A stretch of DNA of 64,000 bases from Stutzerimonas stutzeri (GCF_024448985.1 NZ_JAMOII010000007.1:62001-126000); one strand, 5' to 3'; positions 9,342 through 19,905 are shown, numbered from the stretch's first letter. A program made the numbers and translations. The notes: generated from the letters alone by a model not told the origin.

Positions 9342-11555
9342 ATGACCACCATGCCCCGCCCCATCTACGAAACCAAAGAGGAGAAGGATATTGATCTGGC
9401 CCACCTCTTTGACACATTGCTCAACAATCGGGCTCTTATCCTCACCATAACCGGCTTCTTCGCGGCGCTTGGTATCGCCTATGCGCTGCTTGCCACGCCG
9501 ATCTATCTCGCCAGCGCAATGATTCAGATCCAACCGAAAGGTGGGCTCCCCAGTCTTACCGACGTCGTGGGCGCCGCGCCGGCAGTCTCGCCAGCACAGA
9601 CCGAGATCGCACTGCTCAAATCACGCACCGTTGTCGGTGGCGCTGTCGAAGCACTGAACCTCGACATCATCATCGAGCCCCATCACTTTCCTGTGTTCGG
9701 TGGCTACATATTCCGTAGCTTCGAACCCACCGAAGAAGGTGAGCTTGGCTGGTACCCGGAAGGTTTCGAATCATATGCCTGGGGTGGCGAGTCGCTGCGA
9801 GTCACTCGGCTGATCGTTCCGGACAACATGCATGGCGAAGAGTTGACGCTCGAAGCCGCAGAAAACAACGGCTTCATCCTGCGCGACACCGACGGTGAAG
9901 TGGTTGTGCAAGGCGTAGTTGGCGAGCCCATAGAAACGCCTGAATACGGCATTACCGTCGCAGAGCTGAACGCGCGTCCGGGCACTACCTTCAGCGTAAT
10001 CAAAAACCGCACTTACGCCACCACCGAGGACTATCAGAATCGTCTGTCGGCGGGTGAGCGCGGCAAGCAATCAGGCATCCTCAACGTGACGCTCGAGGAT
10101 GCCGATCCAGAGAAAGCCGTTCGAGTGCTGGAAGAAGTGGCCCAGCGCTACGTAGACCAGAACATCGCGCGCAACGCGGCCGAAGCAACACAGAGCCTCG
10201 AGTTCCTGAGCGAGCAAGTGCCGGAAGTCCGCAAGAAGCTCGACGCCGCTCAAACTGCGTTGAACAAGTTCCAGACCGGTAATCGCTCGGTGGACATCTC
10301 GGCGGAAACCCAGTCGGTACTAGATCGCATCGTTGACCTCGAGAAGCAGATTTCCGAGCAGAACCTCAAGCGCACCGAGATGGAACGTCGCTTTACCCGT
10401 CAGCATCCTAATTTCCAGGCGCTGATCAACCAGACCAACCAACTCCAGGTGCAGAAGACCGAACTTGAAAAGCAAATCGGCACCCTGCCCTCGACCCAGC
10501 AGGAACTGCTCCGTCTGAACCGCGATGTCGAGGTTTCGTCCGAAACCTATTCGATGCTGCTGAACAAGACGCAGGAACTGGACATCATCCGTGCAGGTAC
10601 CGTTGGTAACGTGCGCATCGTCGACCATGCCGCTGCGGACATCGATCAACCGATCAAGCCAAACAAGCCCTTGATCGTCATTGCAGCGATCCTGCTCGGC
10701 GGTATCCTCGCGATCGCCTTCGTCTATGTCCGCGAAGCGCTCAAGCGGGGTGTAGAAAACCCCGAAGAAATCGAGCGCGTAGGTATCCCGGTATATGCCA
10801 CGATTCCCTTCAGCGAGAAGCAGGAGTTGCTAGAAAAGCGTCTGGTCAACTTCAAGCGTGACAAGAGTAGCGCTTCATATCTGCTAACGATCAACGATCC
10901 GGCTGATCTGGCCACCGAAGCCATGCGCAGCCTGCGCACCAGCCTGCACTTCGCCATGATCGAGGCCAAGAACAACATCCTGATGATTACCGGTCCTAGC
11001 CCGGGAGTTGGTAAGTCGTTCGTCACAAGTAACCTGGCAGCGGTGATTGCGCAATCCGGGAAGAAAGTGCTGTTGATCGACGCGGACATGCGTAAGGGTT
11101 ATTTGCACAAGGTCATGCGTTGCCAGGGCGAAAAAGGCCTCTCGGACATTTTGTCCGGCCGTGTCACGCTGTTCGATGCGATCCAGAAGACCCAACTCAA
11201 CAACCTTCACGTAATCACTCATGGTCAGCTGCCGCCGAACCCTTCCGAGCTGTTGATGCACGAGAACTTTTCTCGTTTCGTCAAGGAAATCAGCGGCATG
11301 TACGATCTGGTGATCTTCGATACACCGCCGATTCTCGCGGTTACTGACGCTGCGCTGGTTGGTAGCCAGGCCGGCACGACGCTGATGGTGACCCGGTATG
11401 GTCTGAACGGGGTCAAGGAAATCGAATTCGCCAAGCGCCGCCTCGAACAGAACGGCCTGATGGTCAAAGGCGTGATATTCAACGCCGTCATCCGCAAAGT
11501 GTCGAATTACAGCGATTACGGCTACTACCAGTACGAATACCAACACAGCAAATAA
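9342..11555 (+). CDS. Polysaccharide co-polymerase / tyrosine autokinase (Wzc-like)
   Basis: Inner-membrane PCP-2a protein of 737 residues that controls chain length and couples polymerisation to export through Wza. Membrane helix 1 is at about residues 31-50, followed by a large periplasmic domain with coiled-coil regions, a second helix near 443-463, and a cytoplasmic BY-kinase domain with Walker A GPSPGVGKS (about 551-559), Walker A' VLLIDADMRKG and Walker B LVIFDTPP. The C-terminus carries a tyrosine cluster (six Tyr within YSDYGYYQYEY) for autophosphorylation. Partner phosphatase is immediately upstream. Confidence 0.93.
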   Translation: MTTMPRPIYETKEEKDIDLAHLFDTLLNNRALILTITGFFAALGIAYALLATPIYLASAMIQIQPKGGLPSLTDVVGAAPAVSPAQTEIALLKSRTVVGGAVEALNLDIIIEPHHFPVFGGYIFRSFEPTEEGELGWYPEGFESYAWGGESLRVTRLIVPDNMHGEELTLEAAENNGFILRDTDGEVVVQGVVGEPIETPEYGITVAELNARPGTTFSVIKNRTYATTEDYQNRLSAGERGKQSGILNVTLEDADPEKAVRVLEEVAQRYVDQNIARNAAEATQSLEFLSEQVPEVRKKLDAAQTALNKFQTGNRSVDISAETQSVLDRIVDLEKQISEQNLKRTEMERRFTRQHPNFQALINQTNQLQVQKTELEKQIGTLPSTQQELLRLNRDVEVSSETYSMLLNKTQELDIIRAGTVGNVRIVDHAAADIDQPIKPNKPLIVIAAILLGGILAIAFVYVREALKRGVENPEEIERVGIPVYATIPFSEKQELLEKRLVNFKRDKSSASYLLTINDPADLATEAMRSLRTSLHFAMIEAKNNILMITGPSPGVGKSFVTSNLAAVIAQSGKKVLLIDADMRKGYLHKVMRCQGEKGLSDILSGRVTLFDAIQKTQLNNLHVITHGQLPPNPSELLMHENFSRFVKEISGMYDLVIFDTPPILAVTDAALVGSQAGTTLMVTRYGLNGVKEIEFAKRRLEQNGLMVKGVIFNAVIRKVSNYSDYGYYQYEYQHSK

Positions 11556-11563
11556 GCGATGGG

Positions 11564-11591
11564 CGCCCGATGATTAGATATGCATCGGGCG
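11564..11591 (+). terminator. Hairpin after the wzc-like gene
   Basis: Perfect 9-bp inverted repeat CGCCCGATG (11564-11572) and CATCGGGCG (11583-11591) with a 10-base AT-rich loop, starting 8 bases after the stop codon. The following bases (TTCAATTAT) are only weakly T-rich, so it could attenuate rather than fully terminate, leaving lower expression of the downstream glycanase and polymerase genes. Confidence 0.5.
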
Positions 11592-11720
11592 TTCAATTAT
11601 CACCGCCAATTGACCTGCACGCATCTGAACCGTTGATCATTTCGCAACGGGCCTACGATGAATCGTTACGTCGTGCGTTCAAAGGCAGTCATCGCGACAT
11701 GCTTATTGGAGCTCAAGAAT

Positions 11721-12770
11721 ATGGAGCGTCGTTCTTTTTCGGCTTTGCACAACGCGAAACGTTTGATCGCCGGCCTGACCCTGGTCGGCTGCGTATCGCT
11801 TGTACACGCCACTGATCGTGTAGGTATCGACCTGATCGGCATCAATATGTCCGGCGCCAATTTTGCACCGCATATAACACCGGGCAAAGTTGGCACCAAC
11901 TATTTTTATCCCGAGAAGAAGTACTTCAAGTATTATGCAGACAAGAACATTCGCTTGATTCGCTTCCCCTTCATCTGGGAACGCGTACAACACGATCTGA
12001 ACAAGGGCGTCAACTTTGATCAGATACGCCTACTGAAAAGAACACTTGATTTTGCTGCACAGCATGACCAGAAAATCATTCTGGATATGCACAACTACGC
12101 CCGATACAAGGGCAAGCTGATTGGCTCACCCGAGGTGCCATACGAAGCGTACGCCAATGTCTGGCGCAAGCTCGCTGAAGAATTCAAAGATCACCCCGCC
12201 CTGTTGGGCTACGACATCATGAACGAGCCCCATTCGACCGATGGTTTGTGGCCTGCGGCGGCCCAGGCGGCGGTCGATGCGATTCGCCAGGTCGACATGA
12301 AAACCTTGATATTCGTCGAAGGCGACCGCTGGGCGAGTTCGTTTCATTGGCGAAAGGTCAACGAGAATTTCCTGATTGATGACCCTGCAGACAAGATCAT
12401 CTACGAAGCCCACCTGTATCTGGACAAGGACTTCTCTGGACGCTATGCAGACGACGAAACGGTTGACCCCATGCTGGGCGTCGAGCGTGCCCGCCCGTTC
12501 GTGGAGTGGCTGAAAGAAAACAACCTGAAAGGTTTCCTGGGGGAATATGGCGTTCCCGGCCATTCCGAATCGATGCTCGTCGCCATGGACAATATGCTCG
12601 CCTATCTCAATGACAACTGCATGCCAAGCGCCTATTGGGCAGGCGGACCGGGGTGGGGCAAGTACGTTCTGGCAGTTGAGCCCATCGACGGCAAGGACAG
12701 GCCGCAAATGGCGGTCCTGCAGAAGAACATCGCAAACGATTGCTCGGAATACGGGCCAGCGCCAGGCTGA
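11721..12770 (+). CDS. Secreted glycoside hydrolase family 5 endoglycanase
   Basis: 349-residue predicted periplasmic or secreted glycanase of the GH5 (cellulase-like) fold. A signal peptide occupies residues 1-30 (ending SLVHA). The two catalytic glutamates are visible: Glu169 in IMNEP (acid/base) and Glu275 in GEYG (nucleophile); His231 in YEAHLY fits the conserved active-site histidine. ATG 11721 was chosen because GGAG lies 9 bases upstream and the signal peptide then begins cleanly; an in-frame ATG at 11658 lacks a good site. Lying inside the polysaccharide cluster, it probably trims or releases the polymer, as PslG, BcsZ or AlgL do in their systems. Substrate unknown. Confidence 0.88.
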   Translation: MERRSFSALHNAKRLIAGLTLVGCVSLVHATDRVGIDLIGINMSGANFAPHITPGKVGTNYFYPEKKYFKYYADKNIRLIRFPFIWERVQHDLNKGVNFDQIRLLKRTLDFAAQHDQKIILDMHNYARYKGKLIGSPEVPYEAYANVWRKLAEEFKDHPALLGYDIMNEPHSTDGLWPAAAQAAVDAIRQVDMKTLIFVEGDRWASSFHWRKVNENFLIDDPADKIIYEAHLYLDKDFSGRYADDETVDPMLGVERARPFVEWLKENNLKGFLGEYGVPGHSESMLVAMDNMLAYLNDNCMPSAYWAGGPGWGKYVLAVEPIDGKDRPQMAVLQKNIANDCSEYGPAPG

Positions 12771-12820
12771 GGGATAGCTCCGCCATAAAATTTTGGCGAA
12801 ATCTGAGATTTCTACGCAAC

Positions 12821-12840
12821 ACAACCGTTAGCGCGGTTGT
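12821..12840 (+). terminator. Hairpin downstream of the GH5 gene
   Basis: Perfect 7-bp stem ACAACCG (12821-12827) with CGGTTGT (12834-12840) around loop TTAGCG, 50 bases after the stop codon. No T tract follows, so termination is uncertain. It lies in a 264-base spacer that contains nothing else I recognise. Confidence 0.3.
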
Positions 12841-13034
12841 CAAACGTTTCGACCGAGCACAGGGGAGCTAATCCAAGGGAACTTGATGAGCCTTCTGTCT
12901 ATCAAAAGCGTTTGGTAACCGATGCCATGCGGGTGTATTCCGCGTCATCAAAGCATCAACATCGCAATGTTAAAGCTTGAGTTTGTTGCGGCGTAGTTAT
13001 CTGGAAAATGGAAACGCACCTAAGGACCCAGGTG

Positions 13035-14291
13035 ATGACAAGCATCAGCTCAAAATTCTTTTATTTGCCACTGACTATTCTGGCGCTCGTTCTGCATTTT
13101 TCTGTGTTCGGCGACAGTACGCATAACCCACTCGGCTTCAAGTTTCTCAACGAAGCCTACCTGGCGGCTTGCCTGGGTGCGGCGTTTCTGTTGATTCTGG
13201 CCAGCACGGAAGATGCCTCAAGAGAATTCCGCGTTCTCATGTACTACGCGTTTTACAGCGTTTTCGTATTTACCGTATTGCCTGCGATATTCTCGTTTTT
13301 TACGTTCGGCCAACCGATCGCTTATGGTCTGATCGAGGAACGCCGGATGCTGTTCGCGTTCGGGTTCGTACCCCTATTGCTGCTTGCCAAGCACATCAGC
13401 ACGCTACAGTTCGAGCGCGCAATCATTTATGCCGCGCTCATCGCAGCGTTTCTGTCTTGGTGTTTCAAGTTCGGACTAGTCCCTGATCTGCGCGAAGAAC
13501 AAACGGCGTGGGATCGCCCAGATCGGTCTTCTATCGGCCCCTTTCTGATTTGCTTTGCCTATTTCTACTGCATTCAAATCTGGGCAAAAGGCAAGTCACC
13601 AATCAACGGTGAGCAACGCCAAAAAATCTTCTATTTGATCATCGCTGCGATCTTGCTGCTCACCTTGGTATTTGCCACGCAAACTCGCCAACTTATCGTT
13701 CTATGTCTGGCGTTTACCCTTTTTTCATTGAGGGTCAAAGCTGTCGCCTGGGCGGCGTCGCTCTGCGTTCTGCTATCGCCGTTCTACTTCTATCCTGAAT
13801 TACTCGAAATTCTCGGATTGAACATGGAGTTCTATGGGAGCAGCCTGGACGGCAACGTGGAAGACGGCGTGCGCCCTTACACGATCGCATCCGTGTTCAA
13901 CCATCTAGAACTGGTCAGCTGGCTCCCAAGCGGTTCGCTATCGCTCATGTGGCAGGACGGTTTTATTCCCTACTTCGGCGAGCATTTCTTTCTCTCCGAT
14001 ATTGGAATCATCGGCACACTGTTCCGCTTCGGCTTCCTTACCTTTCTGGTGGTTCCGCTGACACTTTTCGTTTATCAGCGCATCGCTCGGAATATCAACG
14101 CGGAGATGGGGTTCACCTATTCGGTAATCCTTGCGTTTTTCGTGATATGGCCGCTAAACGGCTTGTTCGAATATGTGCAGCCAGTTATTTGCATGCTTTT
14201 CGTTATTCACGCTCTAAGAGCACGCCATCTACGCAGCAAGGAACGAGTTCATGAACGTCGCACTTATTCTCAACTACAAAGCTGCTACTGA
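13035..14291 (+). CDS. Putative polysaccharide polymerase (Wzy / O-antigen ligase-like)
   Basis: 418-residue integral membrane protein with about ten or more hydrophobic helices and a larger hydrophilic loop near the last third (around LEILGLNMEFYGSSLDGNVEDG), the layout of Wzy polymerases and WaaL-like ligases. Wzy joins lipid-linked repeat units at the periplasmic face. Start ATG 13035 has AAGGA 8 bases upstream; an in-frame ATG at 13008 lacks a site. Base composition is visibly more AT-rich than most of the window. Wzy sequences are poorly conserved, so the call rests on topology plus context. Confidence 0.7.
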   Translation: MTSISSKFFYLPLTILALVLHFSVFGDSTHNPLGFKFLNEAYLAACLGAAFLLILASTEDASREFRVLMYYAFYSVFVFTVLPAIFSFFTFGQPIAYGLIEERRMLFAFGFVPLLLLAKHISTLQFERAIIYAALIAAFLSWCFKFGLVPDLREEQTAWDRPDRSSIGPFLICFAYFYCIQIWAKGKSPINGEQRQKIFYLIIAAILLLTLVFATQTRQLIVLCLAFTLFSLRVKAVAWAASLCVLLSPFYFYPELLEILGLNMEFYGSSLDGNVEDGVRPYTIASVFNHLELVSWLPSGSLSLMWQDGFIPYFGEHFFLSDIGIIGTLFRFGFLTFLVVPLTLFVYQRIARNINAEMGFTYSVILAFFVIWPLNGLFEYVQPVICMLFVIHALRARHLRSKERVHERRTYSQLQSCY

Positions 14292-15135
14292 AACCATCAG
14301 CTGCGCTGAAAGCTTGCTCGCTCATTGCTCGACCATCGACCATATCGTTATTGTCGACAATGACTCTCAGGATGGATCGGCTCTTGCTTTTCAGCAGTGG
14401 CTGGATGAAAAGGCGTACCCACAGGTGACGCTGCTCTGCAATCCTGAGAATAACGGGTATGCCGGCGGCAATAACTATGGCCTTCGCTGGGCAATGGCAA
14501 ATCTGCAACCGACGCATTTCTGGGTCGTCAACAATGACACCTATGTCGAGAGCGATGCCTTCTCGCCTCTTCTCGAAGCATTGCAGCGTAACGATCGGCA
14601 ATTCGTTGGTTCGCTCGTCTTGAGCGCCGAAACCGGGCGTCTGGAATGTTATGGCGGCGGAAAAATGTATCCGATCCTCGGCAAGGCTCGCCTGCTCGGC
14701 AAAAATCAAAGCATCGAGGCCCTGCAACAACAGAATCTTCAACACGATCCAGATTACATAATGGGCTGCAGTCTGGCATTTTCAGCTGCGCTGACAGAAG
14801 AAATCGGGTTGATGGATGAAGATTACTTCATGTACTTCGAAGAAGTGGATTGGCAGTATCGCGCCAGGCGCTTTGGAGTATCGATAAAGGTCATCCCGGA
14901 AAGCCGCCTGTTTCATTACGGGTCACTTAGTCTGGGCAGCCGTTCCGCGTTCTATCACTATTACCGCAACCGCGCTGCCACACGATTCAACAAGCGCTTC
15001 TATGGTTCGATGTTTGCGGTCGTTTCCGCATTTCTCCTTTCGGCCGTTACGACGATCAAGGAATACAGGAACCCCACCCTCGCCTGGTCGGGTATCAAGG
15101 GCGCCTTCAAGGGAGTAGCAATGAGTGTCAAGTGA
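14251..15135 (+). CDS. Glycosyltransferase family 2 (rhamnosyltransferase-like)
   Basis: 294-residue GT-A enzyme. The N-terminal domain has a VALILNYKAATET beta-strand, IVIVDNDSQDG, NNGYAGGNNYG, and the metal-site-like WVVNNDTYV, all typical of GT2 rhamnosyltransferases such as WbbL. It would add a sugar, possibly the D-rhamnose supplied by Gmd/Rmd, to the lipid-linked intermediate at the cytoplasmic membrane face. The start (ATG 14251, AAGGAACGAG upstream) lies inside the polymerase gene, giving a 41-base overlap and suggesting translational coupling. Confidence 0.85.
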   Translation: MNVALILNYKAATETISCAESLLAHCSTIDHIVIVDNDSQDGSALAFQQWLDEKAYPQVTLLCNPENNGYAGGNNYGLRWAMANLQPTHFWVVNNDTYVESDAFSPLLEALQRNDRQFVGSLVLSAETGRLECYGGGKMYPILGKARLLGKNQSIEALQQQNLQHDPDYIMGCSLAFSAALTEEIGLMDEDYFMYFEEVDWQYRARRFGVSIKVIPESRLFHYGSLSLGSRSAFYHYYRNRAATRFNKRFYGSMFAVVSAFLLSAVTTIKEYRNPTLAWSGIKGAFKGVAMSVK

Positions 15136-15886
15136 TACTAATGCGTTCGGAATAGACTTCTATTCCGGCAATAAGAGAACTTTATTGTCCTGCATCCGCG
15201 AGGGCATCAAGCAGCCCTATTCGTTTGTGGTAACGCCGAACGTTGACCACCTCGTTCAATTGGAACATGACGCGCAGTTACGGGATGCTTATGCCAAGGC
15301 ACGCTGGAGGCTCTGTGATAGCCGCATTCTGCTCTCGCTGCTCGACCGCTTGGGCGTACATCTCGACGAAGCCATTCCTGGCAGCGACTTGACGCTGGAT
15401 CTGCTCAATTGGGCCGACGAGGAACGTCTGCGCGTGGTTCTGATCGGCTCGCTGCAATCGGAAGCCGACAAACTTCGATCGATATACCCCGGCATCGAGC
15501 TTTATCACTACAACCCGCCAATGGGCTTCATCAAAAAACCGGAAGAAGTGCAGCGCTGCCTGCAGTTCGTACGTGAGAACCCATCGGACTTGGTCCTCTA
15601 TGCCGTCGGGACGCCTCGCGGCGAGGTCCTAGCCGCGGCGACTCAAGCGCATGAGCGTTCGGGCATGGGCTTTTGCATTGGCGCATCCATTTCCTTCGCC
15701 ACAGGCACCATCAAGCGAGCCCCAAAATGGATGCGTGAGTACAAGCTCGAGTGGCTCCATCGCATGTGTTTGGAGCCTCGTCGACTGGCCAAACGTTATT
15801 TCATCGACGCGATATATATCGTGCCCGCTTATCTACGAGAGAGAAACTCCAGACAAAAAGGCAGTCCCGCGAAACAGCAGTCTTAA
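15125..15886 (+). CDS. WecG/TagA/CpsF family glycosyltransferase (GT26)
   Basis: 253-residue glycosyltransferase of the WecG/TagA/CpsF family, which transfers sugars such as ManNAcA, ManNAc or glucose to polyprenyl-linked acceptors. Recognisable features: the N-terminal FVVTPNVDHLV segment with NxDH, the DSRILLSLLDRLG region, PGSDLTLDLL, and the C-terminal FATGTIKRAPKWMREYKLEW motif. It starts at GTG 15125, overlapping the GT2 gene by 11 bases, so the two are probably co-translated. Acceptor and donor cannot be deduced. Confidence 0.87.
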   Translation: MSSDTNAFGIDFYSGNKRTLLSCIREGIKQPYSFVVTPNVDHLVQLEHDAQLRDAYAKARWRLCDSRILLSLLDRLGVHLDEAIPGSDLTLDLLNWADEERLRVVLIGSLQSEADKLRSIYPGIELYHYNPPMGFIKKPEEVQRCLQFVRENPSDLVLYAVGTPRGEVLAAATQAHERSGMGFCIGASISFATGTIKRAPKWMREYKLEWLHRMCLEPRRLAKRYFIDAIYIVPAYLRERNSRQKGSPAKQQS

Positions 15887-16017
15887 TTGAAATTAGTGCT
15901 GACTATTTCGGTCACGGTGACGCTGTTCAACTGGAAACAAGCCTATCTAATAGTGCTTCGCTACTTTCCCAGCGCTATATGCCAGGTAGAGTGAAGTGAA
16001 TGTACGTTAAACCTTGA

Positions 16018-17067
<1,050 letters not shown>

Positions 17068-17367
17068 AGCCATTCGACCCGATTGGCGGGAAGCTATGCC
17101 GGAAGCCGTATGCGGCGATACGAGAATGTTCGATCCGGCAAACTGCACAGGGCAACCGGCCCTGCCCTGTGCACCCACGTCCAAATAGCCACCCGGTCGA
17201 TAAGGCGGTACATACAATCGATTGTGGTCTACCGAGCCAACCACCCGCATAGCCAGTTCCACAGCACGTCGTGTGGTCACTCGATCAACCGTAATCGGGA
17301 CGCAACATCCCATCTCTATACAGGGATAAAGCGCTCCGCAGAACTTGGAATTCATCCCGGAAAGATC
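17068..17367. other. 300-base spacer between gmd and rmd
   Basis: No gene, repeat or terminator is evident. A reading frame runs open through it into rmd, but a start at 17083 would add 95 residues of non-family sequence before the GVTGFTG nucleotide-binding motif. The spacer is unusually long for two enzymes of one pathway and may hold a promoter I cannot define. Confidence 0.4.
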
Positions 17368-18288
17368 ATGCGCAAAGTGCTGATTACCGGCGTCACCGGT
17401 TTTACCGGCCGCTATATGGCAGAAGAGCTTGCAGCCCAGGGTTATGAGGTCCATGGCCTCAGCTACCGCCAACCCGTGGGAGAGCTGCCTACGGCAGTTT
17501 CAGCCATCCACTGTTGCTCGCTGAACGATGGCGAGACGCTGCGGACCTTGCTGTTGGAGATACGACCGACCTATGTCGTGCACCTAGCAGCAGTCTCTTT
17601 CGTCGCGCATACCGATGCTGACGCAATCTACAACGCCAATCTGCTCGGCACTCGTCACTTGCTCGAAGCGCTACGCACCTCAGCGACGAACCTCGAAGGC
17701 GTACTTCTTGCCAGCAGCGCCAACGTCTACGGAAACGCTACCGAGGGCGTTCTGCCCGAATCCGCCCCCTTCGCGCCAGCTAATGATTACGCCGTGAGCA
17801 AGGCAGCGATGGAGTTCCTGGCCGGGCTCTATCGCGGCCGTTTGCCGTTGATTATCAGCCGACCATTCAATTACACAGGCGTCGGCCAAGCCGAGCAATT
17901 TCTCATCCCCAAGATAGTCGCGCATATACGTCGCCGCGCCGAGGTCATCGAACTGGGTAACCTGGATATCGCGCGCGACTTCTGTGATGTTCGCCAGGTT
18001 GTACAAGCCTATCGACGGCTGCTCGAAACGCCCACCGCGATTGGTGAAACCGTGAATATCTGCTCAGGTTCCGCGTACACGCTTCAATATGTTCTGGAGC
18101 AGGCGGCGGCCATTTCGGGTCATCGCCTGGACGTCAGAGTAAACCCAGCCTTCGTTCGCAGCGCTGATGTAAAGAACCTGTTCGGCAGCAGAGCCAAGTT
18201 GGATTCCCTTATTGGTGATCTGCCTCAGCTTGAGCTGAAAGACACGCTACGTTGGATGATCGAATACCCCTCTGCAATTAATACTTGA
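17368..18288 (+). CDS. rmd: GDP-4-keto-6-deoxy-D-mannose reductase (Rmd-like)
   Basis: 306-residue SDR enzyme that would reduce the Gmd product to GDP-D-rhamnose. It shows the NAD(P)-binding GVTGFTG motif (residues 8-14), VVHLAA, the ASSANVYGN segment and catalytic Tyr141-x3-Lys145 in YAVSK. ATG 17368 follows a CGGAAAG site. The alternative product, GDP-6-deoxy-talose, cannot be excluded by sequence alone, but the Gmd/Rmd pairing is known for the D-rhamnose of Pseudomonas A-band polysaccharide. Confidence 0.82.
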   Translation: MRKVLITGVTGFTGRYMAEELAAQGYEVHGLSYRQPVGELPTAVSAIHCCSLNDGETLRTLLLEIRPTYVVHLAAVSFVAHTDADAIYNANLLGTRHLLEALRTSATNLEGVLLASSANVYGNATEGVLPESAPFAPANDYAVSKAAMEFLAGLYRGRLPLIISRPFNYTGVGQAEQFLIPKIVAHIRRRAEVIELGNLDIARDFCDVRQVVQAYRRLLETPTAIGETVNICSGSAYTLQYVLEQAAAISGHRLDVRVNPAFVRSADVKNLFGSRAKLDSLIGDLPQLELKDTLRWMIEYPSAINT

Positions 18289-18816
18289 CGCAAGCAATCT
18301 CGCAGCGAAACAGCTGCCAGTTTCGATAATTCGCGACGCTACTAAGCGATGCAGATGGGATTCACAACCGGCATCGATGCCGATACGCCTCGCAGCAGAA
18401 ATCTGCAGCAGCCCGCCCAGTTGAATGATTGCCGGTTCTAGACAGTCTCCTGTGTGGCGCGCGCTCTGTCTCTTTTTGCCAGGGCTTCATTTATGCGCAT
18501 CGTCTTGAACCCCGCGTAAACGGAGCGGTCTATGGCTACTGTGAGCGGCAAAGCAGCTGTTCTCGGCGTGGTGAGATGCGCTAGCGGTTAAGCGGAACCT
18601 ATCACTGGCTTCTCCACTTGGAGCCGAGGAATTGCATCAGAAGCTTTTGCGGTAACGACACCAAGAGAAGCAGTTATTGAATACGTTTCTACGCGTTTTT
18701 CGAGGAGATAACCTCGACGAACAGCAGACGAATCAATTTTCGCTCGCTCCCTTAAGAAAAAGTGAACCCGCAGTTTCACTTCGTAAAAACAACTACTCCG
18801 TCAAGGATGAAGAATC
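18289..18816. other. 528-base untranslated region upstream of wza
   Basis: No credible gene. It contains two small perfect hairpins near its 3' end: TCGAGG/CCTCGA at 18700-18717 and AAGTGAA/TTCACTT at 18760-18781, the latter 35 bases before wza. I found no JUMPstart or clear sigma-54 site. Its length suggests that wza has its own promoter and leader. Confidence 0.4.
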
Positions 18817-19905
18817 ATGAAACCATTATTTGCTCTCGCTTTCACTTCCGTGCTGACGCTCCAAGGATGTGTGTTTTCGCCCGGCCAATACCTTGATCCA
18901 GATGAGTTCAAGGCTGGCGCAAAATCGGAGGATGGTACGGTACAGCTCATTCGCATCACGCCCGACATTCTCAAGGGCGAACTGTCTTCCGACAGGGGCA
19001 CATCCAGCAAACAAGAGCTGCTCGGCTTCAAACCCGAGGCATATCGCATCGGCGCCAACGACCTTCTCTACATCACCGTATGGGATCACCCTGAACTGAC
19101 CGCGCCGTCCGGCCCGCAGCAGCAGCTCGATGCCAACGGTCGCCTGGTTCGTCCGGATGGCACGCTCTTTTACCCTTACATTGGCAACGTCAATGCCGCG
19201 GGCCGCACCATCGAAGAACTGCGGTCCGAAATCGCACGCCGCCTCGCCAACTACATTGACAGTCCACAGGTCGACGTCAGCCTGCTGCGCTATGGCAGCC
19301 AGCGCATCGTACTCTCGGGCGCATTCAACACCGCCGGTGAAGTTCCGGTCACCACCGCGCCGATGACCATCGTTCAGGCGATCGGCCAGGCGAGCATCGA
19401 CACCGAGAACGCAGACCTGTCCAGCCTGATGCTCAAGCGCGACGGCCGTGAGTACCTGCTGAACCTCGACGACCTGAACCGCCCGGATTCCTGGTTGCAT
19501 CAGGTCTATCTGAAGGACGGCGACCAGCTGCACCTGCCTTACAACGATCAGAAGAAGATCTACGTGTTGGGTGAGGTTACTCAACCGCAGGCGCTCAGCT
19601 TCAAGACGACGAGCTACAACCTGATGGATGCCATCGGTACTGCTGGCGGCATCCGTCAGGAAACCGCAGACGGCGAAGCGGTATATGTCATCCGCGGCGC
19701 GGAAAACATCGCCACCGAGCAGGCCAAGGTCTTCCAGCTGAACGCCAAATCGCCGACCGCCTTTGCCTTGGCCAAGAGCTTCCCGCTCCAGCCGCAGGAC
19801 GTGGTATTCGTCGGTCCGGCCGGTATCACTCGTTGGAACCGCTTCATCACCCAGTTGCTGGGGTCAGCATCGGTCGTTGGGACTGGCGCAGCGTTCAACC
19901 GTTAA
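18817..19905 (+). CDS. wza: Outer-membrane polysaccharide export lipoprotein (Wza-like)
   Basis: 362-residue outer-membrane lipoprotein that forms the export channel for the polymer. The signal peptide ends in lipobox LQGC with Cys18 as the lipidation site. The polysaccharide export domain (YRIGANDLLYITVWDHPELT, DGTLFYPYIGNV) is followed by two SLBB-type domains (IVLSGAF..GEVPVT and IYVLGEVTQPQAL) and a C-terminal amphipathic helix region (RWNRFITQLLGSASVV) that would span the outer membrane. It closes the cluster and is followed by a strong terminator. Confidence 0.92.
   Translation: MKPLFALAFTSVLTLQGCVFSPGQYLDPDEFKAGAKSEDGTVQLIRITPDILKGELSSDRGTSSKQELLGFKPEAYRIGANDLLYITVWDHPELTAPSGPQQQLDANGRLVRPDGTLFYPYIGNVNAAGRTIEELRSEIARRLANYIDSPQVDVSLLRYGSQRIVLSGAFNTAGEVPVTTAPMTIVQAIGQASIDTENADLSSLMLKRDGREYLLNLDDLNRPDSWLHQVYLKDGDQLHLPYNDQKKIYVLGEVTQPQALSFKTTSYNLMDAIGTAGGIRQETADGEAVYVIRGAENIATEQAKVFQLNAKSPTAFALAKSFPLQPQDVVFVGPAGITRWNRFITQLLGSASVVGTGAAFNR

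Noticed and set aside
18588-18779. Short minus-strand frame upstream of wza
   Set aside because: No ribosome site and it overlaps the hairpins in the wza leader; probably chance.
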